Positions 41,437-51,223 of a DNA stretch of 64,000 nt are shown here, one piece after another. The DNA comes from Treponema peruense (GTDB taxonomy: Bacteria; Spirochaetota; Spirochaetia; Treponematales; Treponemataceae), in the NCBI RefSeq assembly GCF_016117655.1, contig NZ_CP064936.1, forward strand, positions 1,860,001 to 1,924,000, given 5' to 3'. The notes under the pieces were generated by a model. That model saw only the letters and a list, made by a program, of their open reading frames with translations. It did not search any database and was not told where the DNA came from. The stretch's first letter is position 1, and every line of letters begins with the position of its first letter. The translations under genes and the position numbers were made by a program.

Positions 41437-42749
41437 TACAGCCTTGAAATTCTGTGCCGCAGGTCTTGGTTAAGGTACAGCGTAAATTCTGCATTTTTTC
41501 CTTCGACCGAATTAACCGTAATTCTGGCATGGTGTGAGTCAGCGATGGTTTTTGCAATTGACAGTCCAAGACCGCATCCGCCTGTTGCACGTGCCCTAGA
41601 GGTATCTGCCCGATAAAAGCGGTTGAATATTTTTGTAAGGGCATCTTTTGGAATTCCGTGTCCGGTATTAAAGACTTTTATAAAACACTTTCCGTCACTC
41701 ATTCCAGCACTTACCCTTACAAGATCGCCCTTTTCTGAATTTTTAAGCGCATTGTCCAGAAAAATTACAAGGCACTGCTTTATTCTGGACTCGTCGGCAT
41801 ATACGTAAACGGGGGTTTGGGGAATTTCTGTTTCGAGCTTTTTACCTTGTTCAAAAACAACACTTTCAAAAGGGAGAACGGCACATGCACAGCAGGAAGC
41901 AAGATCAAATCTGACCGGGTTCATCTCAAGACGGCCAGAATCGTTTCTTGCAAGAAAGAGCAGATCTTTTATGAGTGCCGACATGCGCATGTTTTCTTTC
42001 TTTATATACTCCAGCCATTTGTTGCCGGGAATTTCCTGTTCAAGAACATCAGCATTTGCACCGATTACGGCAACCGGAGTTTTGAGTTCGTGGCTTGCAT
42101 CTGCAATAAACTGTTTCTGGCGTACAAAGGCTTCTTTTACAGGTTTTATTGCCCAGAATGAAAATCCCCAGCAGATAAAAAATGCAATTACAAGACTTAC
42201 AAAAAAAACTGCAAGTGAAATGAGCGTAAAATTAAACTGAAGATGAATCTCGTTGCGCCTGTCAAGAATTACGATGAGGTATCCGTCTGCATGGGGTCTC
42301 ATCCTGAATGCATAACCGTTATAAAGTTTATGCGAATAATCTGCTGTTCTGTCAGCAAACATGCGCGCAATTATTGTATTAAGTTCTTCATCTGTTTCTG
42401 AACTGGAAAAATCGCTTATTGTTCTGTACAGCCGGCCGCTACTGTTCAAAAGACCGGAATAAAAATTGCGGAACCCGGCAGGCATTGGTGAAAACGGAAA
42501 AAGAAATTTTATTATTGACAAATGTGAATCCTGCTTTTCAATTTTTGCGCCGTGGTTATAGGAAAAACGTTCGTATTCAAAGGCCGGCGGATGCCCGTCA
42601 TGTTCAAGCAGATCCTGCATAAAACGTTCGGAACCGTCGTAATTTGTAAGGGCAAGATTATAATTGAGCATAAAAACAATAACGGCCATTATTACAGCTA
42701 TTATTGTCAGAGAAATAAACGAAAACTTTAAGTGAAGACGCCTGAACAC
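41433..42749 (-). CDS. Sensor histidine kinase of a two-component system
   Basis: 438 residues. TM1 (about 10-30), a periplasmic sensor region of about 140 residues without a recognised domain, TM2 (about 178-198), then HisKA with the H-box ADASHELKTPVAV (about 222) and HATPase with the N-box DNALKNSEKG, FNTGHGIPKDALTKIFNRFYR and GGCGLGLSIAKTIAD. All catalytic boxes are intact. It starts 18 bp after the response regulator stop on the same strand and is surely its partner. The signal is unknown. Confidence 0.93.
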   Translation of the reverse strand: MFRRLHLKFSFISLTIIAVIMAVIVFMLNYNLALTNYDGSERFMQDLLEHDGHPPAFEYERFSYNHGAKIEKQDSHLSIIKFLFPFSPMPAGFRNFYSGLLNSSGRLYRTISDFSSSETDEELNTIIARMFADRTADYSHKLYNGYAFRMRPHADGYLIVILDRRNEIHLQFNFTLISLAVFFVSLVIAFFICWGFSFWAIKPVKEAFVRQKQFIADASHELKTPVAVIGANADVLEQEIPGNKWLEYIKKENMRMSALIKDLLFLARNDSGRLEMNPVRFDLASCCACAVLPFESVVFEQGKKLETEIPQTPVYVYADESRIKQCLVIFLDNALKNSEKGDLVRVSAGMSDGKCFIKVFNTGHGIPKDALTKIFNRFYRADTSRARATGGCGLGLSIAKTIADSHHARITVNSVEGKNAEFTLYLNQDLRHRISRLY

Positions 42750-42767
42750 TTACTGCCAAAAAGAAAA

Positions 42768-43445
42768 TTACTTTCCTTCCTCCAGGGAATAACCTATTCC
42801 GCGCGAAGTCCTTATCTGGGTTGTGACTTTGAGCTGTTCCATTTTTTTTCTGATAAAGGAAATATAGACTTCAACATTATTGTATTCAGCATCGCTGTCA
42901 CCGCCCCAGATTTTTTCTATAATGCGCTCTTTTTTTATAATCTGGCGCGGGTTTTCGAACAAAAGTTCTATTATCTGAAATTCTTTGAGCGAAAGTTTTA
43001 TTGCTTCTCCACCGACTTTCTGAAGTTCACAGTTGCTTTTGTTAAGGACAAGATCTCCGAAGGAAACAGTATTTTCGCGGACTTCACCCTTGCGCCGTGT
43101 AAGAGCCCTGAGACGTGCAAGCAGTTCTTCAGTGCTAAAAGGCTTTACCAGGTAATCATCGGCCCCCGTATCAAGACCTTTTACCAGATCAGACACATCA
43201 TCTTTTGCGGTAAGCACAAGAACCGGAACAGAATTTTTTTCGGCACGAAGAGTTTTCAAAACTTCAAAGCCGTCCATTCCGGGAAGCATAATATCAAGAA
43301 TTACGGCATCATATATTCCGCTGCGGGCATATTTTAAGCCGTCAGTACCGGTATAAACTGCATCTACACCGTAACGGCGTTTCTGGAATATTTCTACAAG
43401 AGCCTGTGAAAGGCGTATTTCATCTTCGACTAAAAGAATTCTCAT
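42768..43445 (-). CDS. OmpR/PhoB-family response regulator
   Basis: 225 residues. Receiver domain: acidic pair in LLVEDEIRLS, phosphoacceptor in VILDIMLPGMDGF (Asp about 51), Thr in VLTAKDD and Lys in DYLVKPFS. C-terminal winged helix: LKEFQIIELLFENPRQIIKKERIIEKIWGG and VEVYISFIRKKM, ending IRTSRGIGYSLEE. It is the first gene of the two-gene unit with the histidine kinase. ATG lacks a Shine-Dalgarno sequence and has TATACT six bases upstream. Confidence 0.94.
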   Translation of the reverse strand: MRILLVEDEIRLSQALVEIFQKRRYGVDAVYTGTDGLKYARSGIYDAVILDIMLPGMDGFEVLKTLRAEKNSVPVLVLTAKDDVSDLVKGLDTGADDYLVKPFSTEELLARLRALTRRKGEVRENTVSFGDLVLNKSNCELQKVGGEAIKLSLKEFQIIELLFENPRQIIKKERIIEKIWGGDSDAEYNNVEVYISFIRKKMEQLKVTTQIRTSRGIGYSLEEGK

Positions 43446-43457
43446 TGGGACAGTATA
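43446..43457 (-). promoter_or_regulatory. -10 box six bases before the response regulator ATG
   Basis: Minus-strand TATACT (43457-43452), six bases (GTCCCA), ATG 43445. The -35 region is weak. Predicted leaderless start. Confidence 0.5.
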
Positions 43458-43502
43458 CTATATTTTCCTGCCGTTAACCAGCATAAATTACTAACATTAT
43501 GA

Positions 43503-44003
43503 CTAGCACATCTTAAAAAGCTGCTCAATAAACGGTTCTCTTACAACCATGACCGAACAGTGTGCGCTTCCTATAATCTCGGCATCCTGTTCGGTTACAA
43601 CATCATGAACCAAAGAAGACGTAGTGCGGCTTCCGCCTGTTGTTCCGCCCAAAAGAACGAGATTTGCCTTATATTCATCGGCGGCAGTAATTATTTCTGA
43701 CCAGACGGCACCTTTTCTGAGTTCAACGTCTATTTTTACGCCTTTGGTTTTTGCAAGGGAAGCAACATACGAAAGGTTTCTGTCCCCGTCCTGCTGAAGG
43801 TTTCCGGCAATGGTATCCCCTTCTTCCTTTACAATAAACTTGGAAAGTGCAAGCTGGCGGATTGTTGCAGTATCTACAACATACACAACCTTAAGGCTGC
43901 ACTTGTACTGCCTTGCCATAATTATGCCGAACATTACTGCCCGCAACGAAGACTGAGAACCATTGTATGCCACAACAATACGCTGAAAAAGAGGTTTTAT
44001 CAT
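43503..44003 (-). CDS. Universal stress protein (UspA fold)
   Basis: 166 residues of the Usp fold: FQRIVVAYNGSQSSLRAVMFGI at the N-terminus and LVLLGGTTGGSRTTSSLVHDVVTEQDAEIIGSAHCSVMVVRE at the C-terminus. The G-x2-G-x(9)-GS-type ATP-binding stretch is only partly conserved. It overlaps the vatD stop by 4 bp (ATGA), so it is the last cistron of the V-ATPase unit, and coupling to that complex or to energy stress is plausible. Function within the family is unknown. Confidence 0.8.
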   Translation of the reverse strand: MIKPLFQRIVVAYNGSQSSLRAVMFGIIMARQYKCSLKVVYVVDTATIRQLALSKFIVKEEGDTIAGNLQQDGDRNLSYVASLAKTKGVKIDVELRKGAVWSEIITAADEYKANLVLLGGTTGGSRTTSSLVHDVVTEQDAEIIGSAHCSVMVVREPFIEQLFKMC

Positions 44004-44623
44004 TTTACTCCCTGCCTGTTCTTTAAAGATTTCAAGACAAACACATTATCTCTTTCACGTTCTTCAAGGACACTTTCAATGTACTTTACGGTGTCTCTTG
44101 CCTGCGGAATTACCATCTTGTCAAGTGCGTTTACGCGACGCTGCGTTTTTTTGACTTCAAGTGCCAGTCTCCATGCTATAGTCCTTATGCTGGCCATCTG
44201 TGTAAGAAGTGAAAGAAGTTCAAAAAAATCTTTCATTACTTCGTCGCTGTCGGCAAAGGTTCCCAGCATTGAAGAAAAAAGCTCTCTTTTGGGAAGATTT
44301 ACGTCTATTGTTGTAAACGTCATTCCGCCAACAACGACAGGCTTTTTTGTTATATCGAATTTGTATTTTACCGCATGTGCAATGCGTTCGACACGGTCAC
44401 CACCCACCGCCATAAGCATGTTCTTGAGCGCAGGATATGCTTTGGCAATACACTTGTCAATTTCACGCTCAAGAAGTTTTATTTTTTCAACAATGCGCAT
44501 AAGTTCCATTACAAGAATCTCACGCTTCTGTTCAAGAAGATCATAGCCTTCGGTACTGACCTGAAGCTGTTCTTTTATTGAGAGAAGATTTGACTTTGTA
44601 GGAGCTATATTCAGCCTTGCCAT
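44000..44623 (-). CDS. V-type ATP synthase subunit D
   Basis: 207 residues. It is the central rotor shaft of the V/A-ATPase. The long helical chain starts APTKSNLLSIKEQLQVSTEGYDLLEQKREILVMELM, typical of subunit D, and ends with a helical region of RRVNALDKMVIPQARDTVKYIESVLEERERD. The start overlaps the vatB stop by one base (TAATG) and the end overlaps the usp start by 4 bp. Confidence 0.93.
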   Translation of the reverse strand: MARLNIAPTKSNLLSIKEQLQVSTEGYDLLEQKREILVMELMRIVEKIKLLEREIDKCIAKAYPALKNMLMAVGGDRVERIAHAVKYKFDITKKPVVVGGMTFTTIDVNLPKRELFSSMLGTFADSDEVMKDFFELLSLLTQMASIRTIAWRLALEVKKTQRRVNALDKMVIPQARDTVKYIESVLEERERDNVFVLKSLKNRQGVK

Positions 44624-46011
44624 TATTCTGCTTCCTTTTCCTTTGGAAGATATTTTTCTATAAGATCCGTCTTTATTCTGTACAGTTCGTCCACCGGAAG
44701 GATTGACAGAAGTTTCCAGCCCAAATCAAGTGTTTCATCAATTGAGCGGTCTTCGTACTCACCCTGGGTAAAAAACTTTGACTCAAGCTCGTTTCCGAAC
44801 TTAAGGTAAAGGCGGTCCAAAGAAGACAGCTCTTCTTCACCGATAATGGAAGCAAGGTTGCGTATGGACTTAACCTTACTGTACGAAGCAAAAAGCTGGC
44901 TCGAAACAGAAGCGTGGTCTTCTCTTGTCATACCTGCACCGATTCCGTCTTTCATAAGGCGGCTCAAGCTTGGCAGTCCGCTTACAGGAGGATACATTCC
45001 CTTCTGCGACATTTCGCGGTCAAGAACAATCTGGCCTTCTGTAATGTATCCCGTAAGGTCAGGAATAGGATGGCTTATGTCATCGTTGGGCATCGTAAGA
45101 ATAGGAATTTGGGTAATCGAACCTGTACTTCCCTGAATTTTTCCGGCACGCTCGTAAAGTTCCGCAAGATTTGAATAAAGATATCCAGGATATCCTTTTC
45201 TTCCCGGAACTTCACCGCGGGTTGTAGAAATTTCACGAAGGGCCTCGCAGTAGTTGGTCATATCTGTCATTACAACAAGAACATGCATGTTGCATTCAAA
45301 AGCCAGATATTCAGCTGCAGTAAGGGCACATCTTGGTGTAATAATTCTTTCTATGGAAGGTGCATCTGCCAGACTCTGGAACATTACTACCTTTGAAAGA
45401 ACACCGCTTTCCTCAAAAGTATTCTTAAAGAACTGGGCAACGTCGTACTTGATTCCCATTCCTGCAAAAACCATTACAAATTCTTCGTCACTGTTCAAAA
45501 GTTTTGCCTGTCTGATAATCTGGGCTGCAAGCTTATTGTGGGGAAGACCGTTACCGCTGAATATAGGAAGCTTCTGTCCGCGAATAAGAGTGTTCATTCC
45601 GTCTATGGAAGAAATTCCTGTCTGAATAAAGTCACGCGGGTAAACACGGGCATAAGGGTTAATGGGGTTTCCGTTTACATTTACCTTTCTGCTTGAAATA
45701 ATTTCGGGGTAACCGTCAATGGGTTCTCCAAGACCGTTGAAAATTCTTCCCAAAAGGCCGCGTCCTACCCTCAGTTCCAGAGGTTCTTCAAGGAATTCAA
45801 CGGTTGTCGAATCCAAATCCAAGCCTGTCGTGCTTCCGAAAATCTGAACAACAGCGGCAGTTTCGTTCAAGTCAATTATTCGTCCGGTCTTTTTTTCACC
45901 GTTTTTGTCGCGAACATAGACTACTTCGTCATAAAAAGAATTCTCGCTGCGGCGGACTACAACAATCGGTCCGTCAACTGCGGTCAGTCCGGAATATTCT
46001 ACGCCTCTCAT
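44623..46011 (-). CDS. V-type ATP synthase subunit B
   Basis: 462 residues. It is the non-catalytic nucleotide-binding subunit of the A3B3 head. As expected for B, no full P-loop is present ([15 protein letters not shown] at that position). [18 protein letters not shown] and [45 protein letters not shown] are strongly conserved. The start overlaps the vatA stop by 4 bp. Confidence 0.96.
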   Translation of the reverse strand: MRGVEYSGLTAVDGPIVVVRRSENSFYDEVVYVRDKNGEKKTGRIIDLNETAAVVQIFGSTTGLDLDSTTVEFLEEPLELRVGRGLLGRIFNGLGEPIDGYPEIISSRKVNVNGNPINPYARVYPRDFIQTGISSIDGMNTLIRGQKLPIFSGNGLPHNKLAAQIIRQAKLLNSDEEFVMVFAGMGIKYDVAQFFKNTFEESGVLSKVVMFQSLADAPSIERIITPRCALTAAEYLAFECNMHVLVVMTDMTNYCEALREISTTRGEVPGRKGYPGYLYSNLAELYERAGKIQGSTGSITQIPILTMPNDDISHPIPDLTGYITEGQIVLDREMSQKGMYPPVSGLPSLSRLMKDGIGAGMTREDHASVSSQLFASYSKVKSIRNLASIIGEEELSSLDRLYLKFGNELESKFFTQGEYEDRSIDETLDLGWKLLSILPVDELYRIKTDLIEKYLPKEKEAE

Positions 46012-47798
46012 ACAGCTGCATCCTTGCGGTACATCCGCTCCAGTTCGGCCATCTGGTTTTCGAGATGACCCTGAATTTCTGTAAGTTTATCCAAATTGTC
46101 ATTTGCAACTTCGCTCTTTGCCCTGAGAATCTCGGCGCGAACAGGAAGTTCAACAACCTTAAGAAGAGGACAGCCGGCTTTGACAACCGCAAGAGCCTTT
46201 TCATAATAGTTCATTATAAGAATCAGAATCTGAATCTGTTTTTCAGGGACTGAATAGGCGTCTACCTTGTCAAACTGGTCCTGCTGCAAAAAGCCGTTTT
46301 TAATCAGTTCACATGCAGTAAGAACAAGACGGTCTGCATCGGGAAGAGCATCTGCACCAATAAGACGCACTATCTGCTGGAGGCGCTGCTCTCTTTTAAG
46401 AAGATCCAGTGCCTGAACACGGATTGAAGCCCAGCGCGGATCAAATTTATCCCACCAGGAACGAATCTCATCTGCATATTCTGAATAGGAATCTATCCAT
46501 CCGATGGCAGGATAATGGCGTGCATTGGCAAGTTCGCGGTCCAAAGCCCAGAAACATCTGATAAACCGTTTTGTATGCTGGGTAACAGGTTCAGAAAAAT
46601 CTCCTCCAGGAGGCGAAACTGCACCGATTACAGAAACAGAACCTTCTTTTCCGCACAGGCTGTCTACGCGACCGGCACGTTCGTAAAATTCTGCAAGTCT
46701 TGTAGGAAGATATGCAGGGAATCCTTCTTCGGCAGGCATTTCTTCCATACGTCCTGAAAGTTCGCGCAATGCTTCTGCCCAACGGCTGGTAGAGTCTGCC
46801 ATGATTGCAACATGCATTCCCATATCGCGGTAATATTCGGCAAGTGTAATTCCAGAATAAAGCGAAACTTCACGGGCAGCAACAGGCATATTTGATGTGT
46901 TTGCGATAAGAATGGTTCTTTCCATAAGGGAACGGCCTGTTCTTGGGTCAATCAGTTTTGGAAAGTCCGTAAGAACATCGGTCATTTCGTTTCCGCGTTC
47001 ACCGCATCCTATGTAAACGATAAGATCAGCGTCGCACCATTTTGCTATGGCATGCTGGGTCATAGTTTTTCCTGTACCGAATCCGCCCGGAATAGCAGCA
47101 GTGCCACCCTTGCTTAAAGGAAAGAAAACATCTATAACCCTAAGTCCTGTTACCAGAGGCTGTGAAACTTCGAGTTTGTGTGCAAAAGGTCTTGGTTTTC
47201 TGAGCGGCCAGTACTGTGACATTGTAATTTTTTCATCAAGTTCTGTCGTTGCAATAACTTCGTCTACAGTATAAGACCCCTTTCCTGCAAATGAAGAAAG
47301 AACGCGGCCTCTTATTGTGGGAGGAACCATAATCTTATGAAGAACAGAGCCTGTTTCCTGTACTGTACCCAAAACCATTCCCGGGGCAATGGAAGAGCCT
47401 TCTTTTATTTCTGAACCGTCAGAAGGATGCTGTGCCGGGGTAAAGTCCCACTTGCGTTTTGTGTCAATTGCATCTGTACGCTGGCCAGGAAGCAGAAAAG
47501 CACCACCGCTTTCGTACATTTCCTTAAGCGGGCGCTGGATTCCGTCGTAAATTGTTCCGACAAGTCCAGGTCCAAGTTTAAGGGACAAAGGCCTTTCGTT
47601 GCTTACTACGCGTTCACCTACATGCATTCCCGAAACGTCTTCGTAAACCTGGATTGTGGCATTTCCTTCACTCTGGCGGATTATTTCACCGATAAGTTTT
47701 TTTTCGCCTACATCAACAACGTCGTAGAGTCCGCAGCCGTCCAGTCCTTCGGCATAAACAATAGGTCCGCTTATTCTTGTTATTTTACCTTCAATCAT
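46008..47798 (-). CDS. V-type ATP synthase catalytic subunit A
   Basis: 596 residues from ATG 47798 with GGGAGG upstream; an upstream in-frame start is less likely. It hydrolyses or makes ATP. The P-loop [11 protein letters not shown] (about residue 238), [58 protein letters not shown] and the non-homologous N-terminal bulge region are typical of subunit A. The start overlaps the vatE stop by 4 bp (ATGA). Confidence 0.97.
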   Translation of the reverse strand: MIEGKITRISGPIVYAEGLDGCGLYDVVDVGEKKLIGEIIRQSEGNATIQVYEDVSGMHVGERVVSNERPLSLKLGPGLVGTIYDGIQRPLKEMYESGGAFLLPGQRTDAIDTKRKWDFTPAQHPSDGSEIKEGSSIAPGMVLGTVQETGSVLHKIMVPPTIRGRVLSSFAGKGSYTVDEVIATTELDEKITMSQYWPLRKPRPFAHKLEVSQPLVTGLRVIDVFFPLSKGGTAAIPGGFGTGKTMTQHAIAKWCDADLIVYIGCGERGNEMTDVLTDFPKLIDPRTGRSLMERTILIANTSNMPVAAREVSLYSGITLAEYYRDMGMHVAIMADSTSRWAEALRELSGRMEEMPAEEGFPAYLPTRLAEFYERAGRVDSLCGKEGSVSVIGAVSPPGGDFSEPVTQHTKRFIRCFWALDRELANARHYPAIGWIDSYSEYADEIRSWWDKFDPRWASIRVQALDLLKREQRLQQIVRLIGADALPDADRLVLTACELIKNGFLQQDQFDKVDAYSVPEKQIQILILIMNYYEKALAVVKAGCPLLKVVELPVRAEILRAKSEVANDNLDKLTEIQGHLENQMAELERMYRKDAAV

Positions 47799-48433
47799 TC
47801 CGGAAGCCTCCCGCAAAAGAGAGCCAAAGAAAGCTCCTCACTTTTTTCATCAAGCATTTCTTTTATTATCTCGTCAAGTGTAAGTCGGCATTTTATTTTT
47901 GAATCATCAGTAGAAAGAATAATTCCTTCCCTTCTTGAAAATCCCTTTACGGCTTCGTCGCGCAAAAGTATTTCTTTTCCTTCAGAACAGCCGGCAAGAT
48001 TTTCACCGAATTTGTCTTTAAGCATTTTTTCTGCCGCAGTCTTATCGAAACCAACAACGACTGCATTGATTTTTTTACCTTCAAGTATTTTTTTTGTGCG
48101 TTCAATCATGGTTCCGATTATTTCCAGATGCTTTTCTGCGTCAAGTGAATCAAAATACAAATTCATAGACTCAATAACGCTGTTATAAACAAAACTTACA
48201 AGACACCTCTGTTTTTCAAGGGGAAGCGAAGCATTTAAGTTTTTTTCATAAGAGCGCATTTTTTCCTGAGACGCTTTTTTTGCAGCTTCTGCGGCCAGTT
48301 CAAGTCTGGCTTCAACACCGTCAATAAGAGACGCTGCCGTTTTCTGAGCCTCAGAAAGAACACGGGCCGCTTTTTTTGTACTGTCGGCCCTGATTTCTTT
48401 ATCAAGAACTTCTGTTGAACGTAATTCTTCCAT
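47795..48433 (-). CDS. V-type ATP synthase subunit E (peripheral stalk)
   Basis: 212 residues. The N-terminal half is a long charged helix (about 1-110, rich in Ala, Glu, Lys), followed by a globular C-terminal domain with [24 protein letters not shown] and [25 protein letters not shown], as in stator subunit E. It pairs with the small helical subunit G. It lies between vatF and vatA. Confidence 0.85.
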   Translation of the reverse strand: MEELRSTEVLDKEIRADSTKKAARVLSEAQKTAASLIDGVEARLELAAEAAKKASQEKMRSYEKNLNASLPLEKQRCLVSFVYNSVIESMNLYFDSLDAEKHLEIIGTMIERTKKILEGKKINAVVVGFDKTAAEKMLKDKFGENLAGCSEGKEILLRDEAVKGFSRREGIILSTDDSKIKCRLTLDEIIKEMLDEKSEELSLALFCGRLPE

Positions 48434-48450
48434 TTTATATTTTCCGACTG

Positions 48451-48786
48451 CTAAACCTGAATTCCTACAGCCTCACGAATGGCATCGGTAAGAGTCTTGC
48501 GACCCTCGATATGCCCTCCAAGACCTGGAATTTCCACAATAAGAGGAGACGAGCCCTTCATCTGCCAATCCCGGACTTCCGGAGACAGCATGTCAGACAC
48601 ATCCTCTGTAAGAATGAGAACTTTGGGTCTGTCCTGTTCCGCCGGAGAATCAACAGAAGCAGACTGCCCTGTAACGCGCATAAACGCATTCAAAGCTTCG
48701 CTCCGGTTGACTGCGGTTTGTCCTTTAACGCCTACAAGCATAAAGGCAAGGACAATTTCCCGTTCTCCTATGACAAAATACTCCAA
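48451..48786 (-). CDS. V-type ATP synthase subunit F
   Basis: 111 residues. Regulatory subunit on the central rotor. The N-terminus YFVIGEREIVLAFMLVGVKG and the middle KVLILTEDVSDML match the Rossmann-like F subunit, and SSPLIVEIPGLGGH is the conserved end of the fold. It lies between vatK and vatE with gaps of 24 and 17 bp. Confidence 0.88.
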   Translation of the reverse strand: MEYFVIGEREIVLAFMLVGVKGQTAVNRSEALNAFMRVTGQSASVDSPAEQDRPKVLILTEDVSDMLSPEVRDWQMKGSSPLIVEIPGLGGHIEGRKTLTDAIREAVGIQV

Positions 48787-48810
48787 AAGAAAATCCTTCC
48801 AGCGGACGGC

Positions 48811-49167
48811 TTACATTATTATAATGAAAAGCGCAACAAGGAATCCCCAAAGACAGATACCTTCTGCAAGACCTACAAACGGAAGAGCCTTTCCTGAAAG
48901 TTCCGCATTTTCGCTCATGGCACCCATAGCAGCAGCACCAATCTTTCCGACAGCTGCACCACCACCGATACATGCAATGCCTACAGCAACAGCAGCTGCA
49001 ATGTATTTGATGGAAGAGCCGATGTCTGATTTTTCTGCCGGAGCCTGAGTCTCAACAGTCTGCTCTGCGGCAGCTTCTGTCTGGGCCGGTTCTGCAGTCT
49101 GTGCAAAAATTCCTGCAACGCATACAGCCATCATCATAGACAAAACAAGTAAAAACTTCCTGCTCAT
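48811..49167 (-). CDS. V-type ATP synthase proteolipid subunit K with signal peptide
   Basis: 118 residues from ATG 49167 with AGAGGT upstream; an in-frame start at 49314 is improbable. The N-terminus is a cleavable-type signal peptide (MSRKFLLVLSMMMAVCVAGIFAQ), then an acidic Gln/Glu/Ala-rich stretch (about 24-45) and one two-helix hairpin: IKYIAAAVAVGIACIGGGAAVG and LPFVGLAEGICLWGFLVALFIIIM. The ion-binding Glu is in GLAEGICLW. It is therefore a two-helix (8-kDa class) ring subunit carrying a signal peptide, rather than the four-helix 16-kDa type. Confidence 0.87.
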   Translation of the reverse strand: MSRKFLLVLSMMMAVCVAGIFAQTAEPAQTEAAAEQTVETQAPAEKSDIGSSIKYIAAAVAVGIACIGGGAAVGKIGAAAMGAMSENAELSGKALPFVGLAEGICLWGFLVALFIIIM

Positions 49168-49228
49168 AAAAATACCTCTTATTTTATAAATCGGCCTGCT
49201 CAAAAGAACAAAACCGTTATTAACAAAA

Positions 49229-51223
49229 TTACGCCTGAACCGCCGACTTGTATTCAAAGCGGAACGGCTTAAATTCCCTTCCTGTTTCTGAAAAGAATTT
49301 GCTGAAGAATTCATAATACTGAAGTCTTACAACCTGAATGGCAACAATCATTCCTTCAAGAACAATAACAATTCCATTACCGATTATTGAAACCAGAATA
49401 CCACCTGCCGGCGGAACAATTTCTACCATCATTTCGATAATATAACCGAGAACCGCATGTGCAAGGGCAAAGGCACCTACACGCAGGAAACTTACGGTAT
49501 TTGAAAGATATGAAGAAATTACTTCGATAATTTCAACAATGGCAGCAATTACCGCGCTGAACAGTCCGTTTTCAAGAACAGGGCGCTCACCGTCAACCAG
49601 ACGTTCAAAAGGTTCACCGAAGGCAGTAAGGAAAAGTGAAACACCCATGACAATCCAGTCATAAAGCGCAGGAGAATGTCCAAACAGCGCAACTCTTACG
49701 GCAAATACAATGACATACCAGAAGAAAATTGCGCCCGTAAGTCCGGTTTTTCCAAATACAGCCTTACCCTTTTTGCCCAGCGCAAACTGGTTGATAATAT
49801 TGATGATAATTCCGCAGGTATTGATAACAAAACCGACAGCAATCGTAAATCCAAAGAACATAAACATGCGCTTTATTGATTCGGGATTGCCTGAAGGCAT
49901 AAGTTCAAGAATAGTATCGCGCGGTGTTCCAAAAAGACCTGTAACCCAGCGTGAGAAAGGAACAAGAACCGTTGCGTTTGCAAAGAATTCGCCGGTAAGA
50001 AGGCCCATTATTGTACTGCTTACACCAATGCTTATAAAAACAAGTGCAAACTTTTCCCAGCCGGCAAGTTTTACAACCTTACAGGCCATAAGAATTCCCA
50101 GAATAAGGAACACAAATCCCTGGCCTGCATCACCGAACATAATTCCAAAAAGAACTGTAAAGAAAATTGCAACAAAAGGAGTCGGGTCAACCGTTCCGTA
50201 CAAAGGTGAACCGTAACTGAAAATAAGACGTTCAAAACTACTTATAAGTTTTCCGTGCTTAAGCTGAACAGGAACCTTTTCTTGGCCAGAAGCAACAGAT
50301 TCAACTTCGTGCGGAAGAAATTCCCTTATTCCGGTGTGGCCTTTTGTAAGTTCATCCAGATCCTTCATAACCTGTCTGCTTTCATAAGCCGGAATCCAGC
50401 CTGTAATCCTGTAAACAAATTCAGTTGACTCAAGGTTTCCTTCAACTGCATGAATCTGGCTTCCAACAGAATAAACCTGAAGAAGATGAAGAAGTTCCTT
50501 TTTGTGTGTTTCGGCAAAATTCTTTCTTTCTTCCTGTATTTCAGAAAGCTTCTGTACAGCCTCTGTCTTTTTGTTTTTAAGCGAAATAAGTACATCTTCA
50601 GGAATTCCCTTGAAATCCTTAGGAACAGAAAGTTCAACAAAGCCGAATTCCTTTAAATCTGCATCAAGGGCAAAACGCGCTTTTTTTGATGAAGCCGCAA
50701 GAATTCTTGAACCGTCATCGCCGAGTTTGACGATTGTTGCACGCGCACCAACTTTTTCCTTAAGGGCATCAAATTTTGCCGGATCAATCTTTCCTATTCT
50801 GAGCGTCAGAAATGACAGGGATTCAAGTTCTGAATAAGACACTTTAAGGTTTGAAAAAGCCTGTGCTTCAGAATAGTCAGAAGTCACGCGCCTAAGCATT
50901 TCAGAAGCTTCCACTTCTTTTTTATGAAGTTCCTCTACAGAGTCAATAATTTTTACTGCTTCACTTTCATCTTCTGTACTCGGAACAGAAAGTTTTTCTT
51001 TATACTCCGTCAGGTCGGGAATATCCAGTGCTGTTCTGACCTGCTCAAGCCGGCTGAAAATTGCACCGTCAGGATTCAGATGTTCCCCCGAAGAAGCCGA
51101 AGCACCGGTCAAATCCTGCTGAAACTGGAATTCGCCGAGTTCGCCAAGATATTTGAGAACTGCATGAATATCTTCCCTAAGAACCATCAGTTCGACAAGT
51201 CTCATTGCAGTTGTTCTAGCCAT
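49229..51223 (-). CDS. V-type ATP synthase subunit I (a-subunit)
   Basis: 664 residues. The soluble N-terminal half (about 1-330) has long helical hairpins and contacts the peripheral stalks. The C-terminal half has seven or eight transmembrane helices forming the ion path against the K ring: PFVAIFFTVLFGIMFGDAGQG and SNTVSFLRVGAFALAHAVLG, with the essential Arg, are family hallmarks. The start overlaps the subunit C stop by 8 bp. A 61-bp gap separates it from vatK. Confidence 0.95.
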   Translation of the reverse strand: MARTTAMRLVELMVLREDIHAVLKYLGELGEFQFQQDLTGASASSGEHLNPDGAIFSRLEQVRTALDIPDLTEYKEKLSVPSTEDESEAVKIIDSVEELHKKEVEASEMLRRVTSDYSEAQAFSNLKVSYSELESLSFLTLRIGKIDPAKFDALKEKVGARATIVKLGDDGSRILAASSKKARFALDADLKEFGFVELSVPKDFKGIPEDVLISLKNKKTEAVQKLSEIQEERKNFAETHKKELLHLLQVYSVGSQIHAVEGNLESTEFVYRITGWIPAYESRQVMKDLDELTKGHTGIREFLPHEVESVASGQEKVPVQLKHGKLISSFERLIFSYGSPLYGTVDPTPFVAIFFTVLFGIMFGDAGQGFVFLILGILMACKVVKLAGWEKFALVFISIGVSSTIMGLLTGEFFANATVLVPFSRWVTGLFGTPRDTILELMPSGNPESIKRMFMFFGFTIAVGFVINTCGIIINIINQFALGKKGKAVFGKTGLTGAIFFWYVIVFAVRVALFGHSPALYDWIVMGVSLFLTAFGEPFERLVDGERPVLENGLFSAVIAAIVEIIEVISSYLSNTVSFLRVGAFALAHAVLGYIIEMMVEIVPPAGGILVSIIGNGIVIVLEGMIVAIQVVRLQYYEFFSKFFSETGREFKPFRFEYKSAVQA

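Noticed and set aside
42732-43337. Open frame of 201 codons on the plus strand
   Set aside because: Opposite the OmpR-type regulator, no start signal, no domain.
44839-44846. ACCGATAA, a possible sigma28 -10 element (also at 47688-47695 and 51678-51685)
   Set aside because: All three lie inside V-ATPase genes on the non-coding sense, with no obvious TAAA element at the right distance. Treated as chance matches.
47427-48188. Open frame of 253 codons on the plus strand
   Set aside because: Opposite vatA and vatE; Phe/Ser-rich shadow composition. The minus-strand genes are certain.
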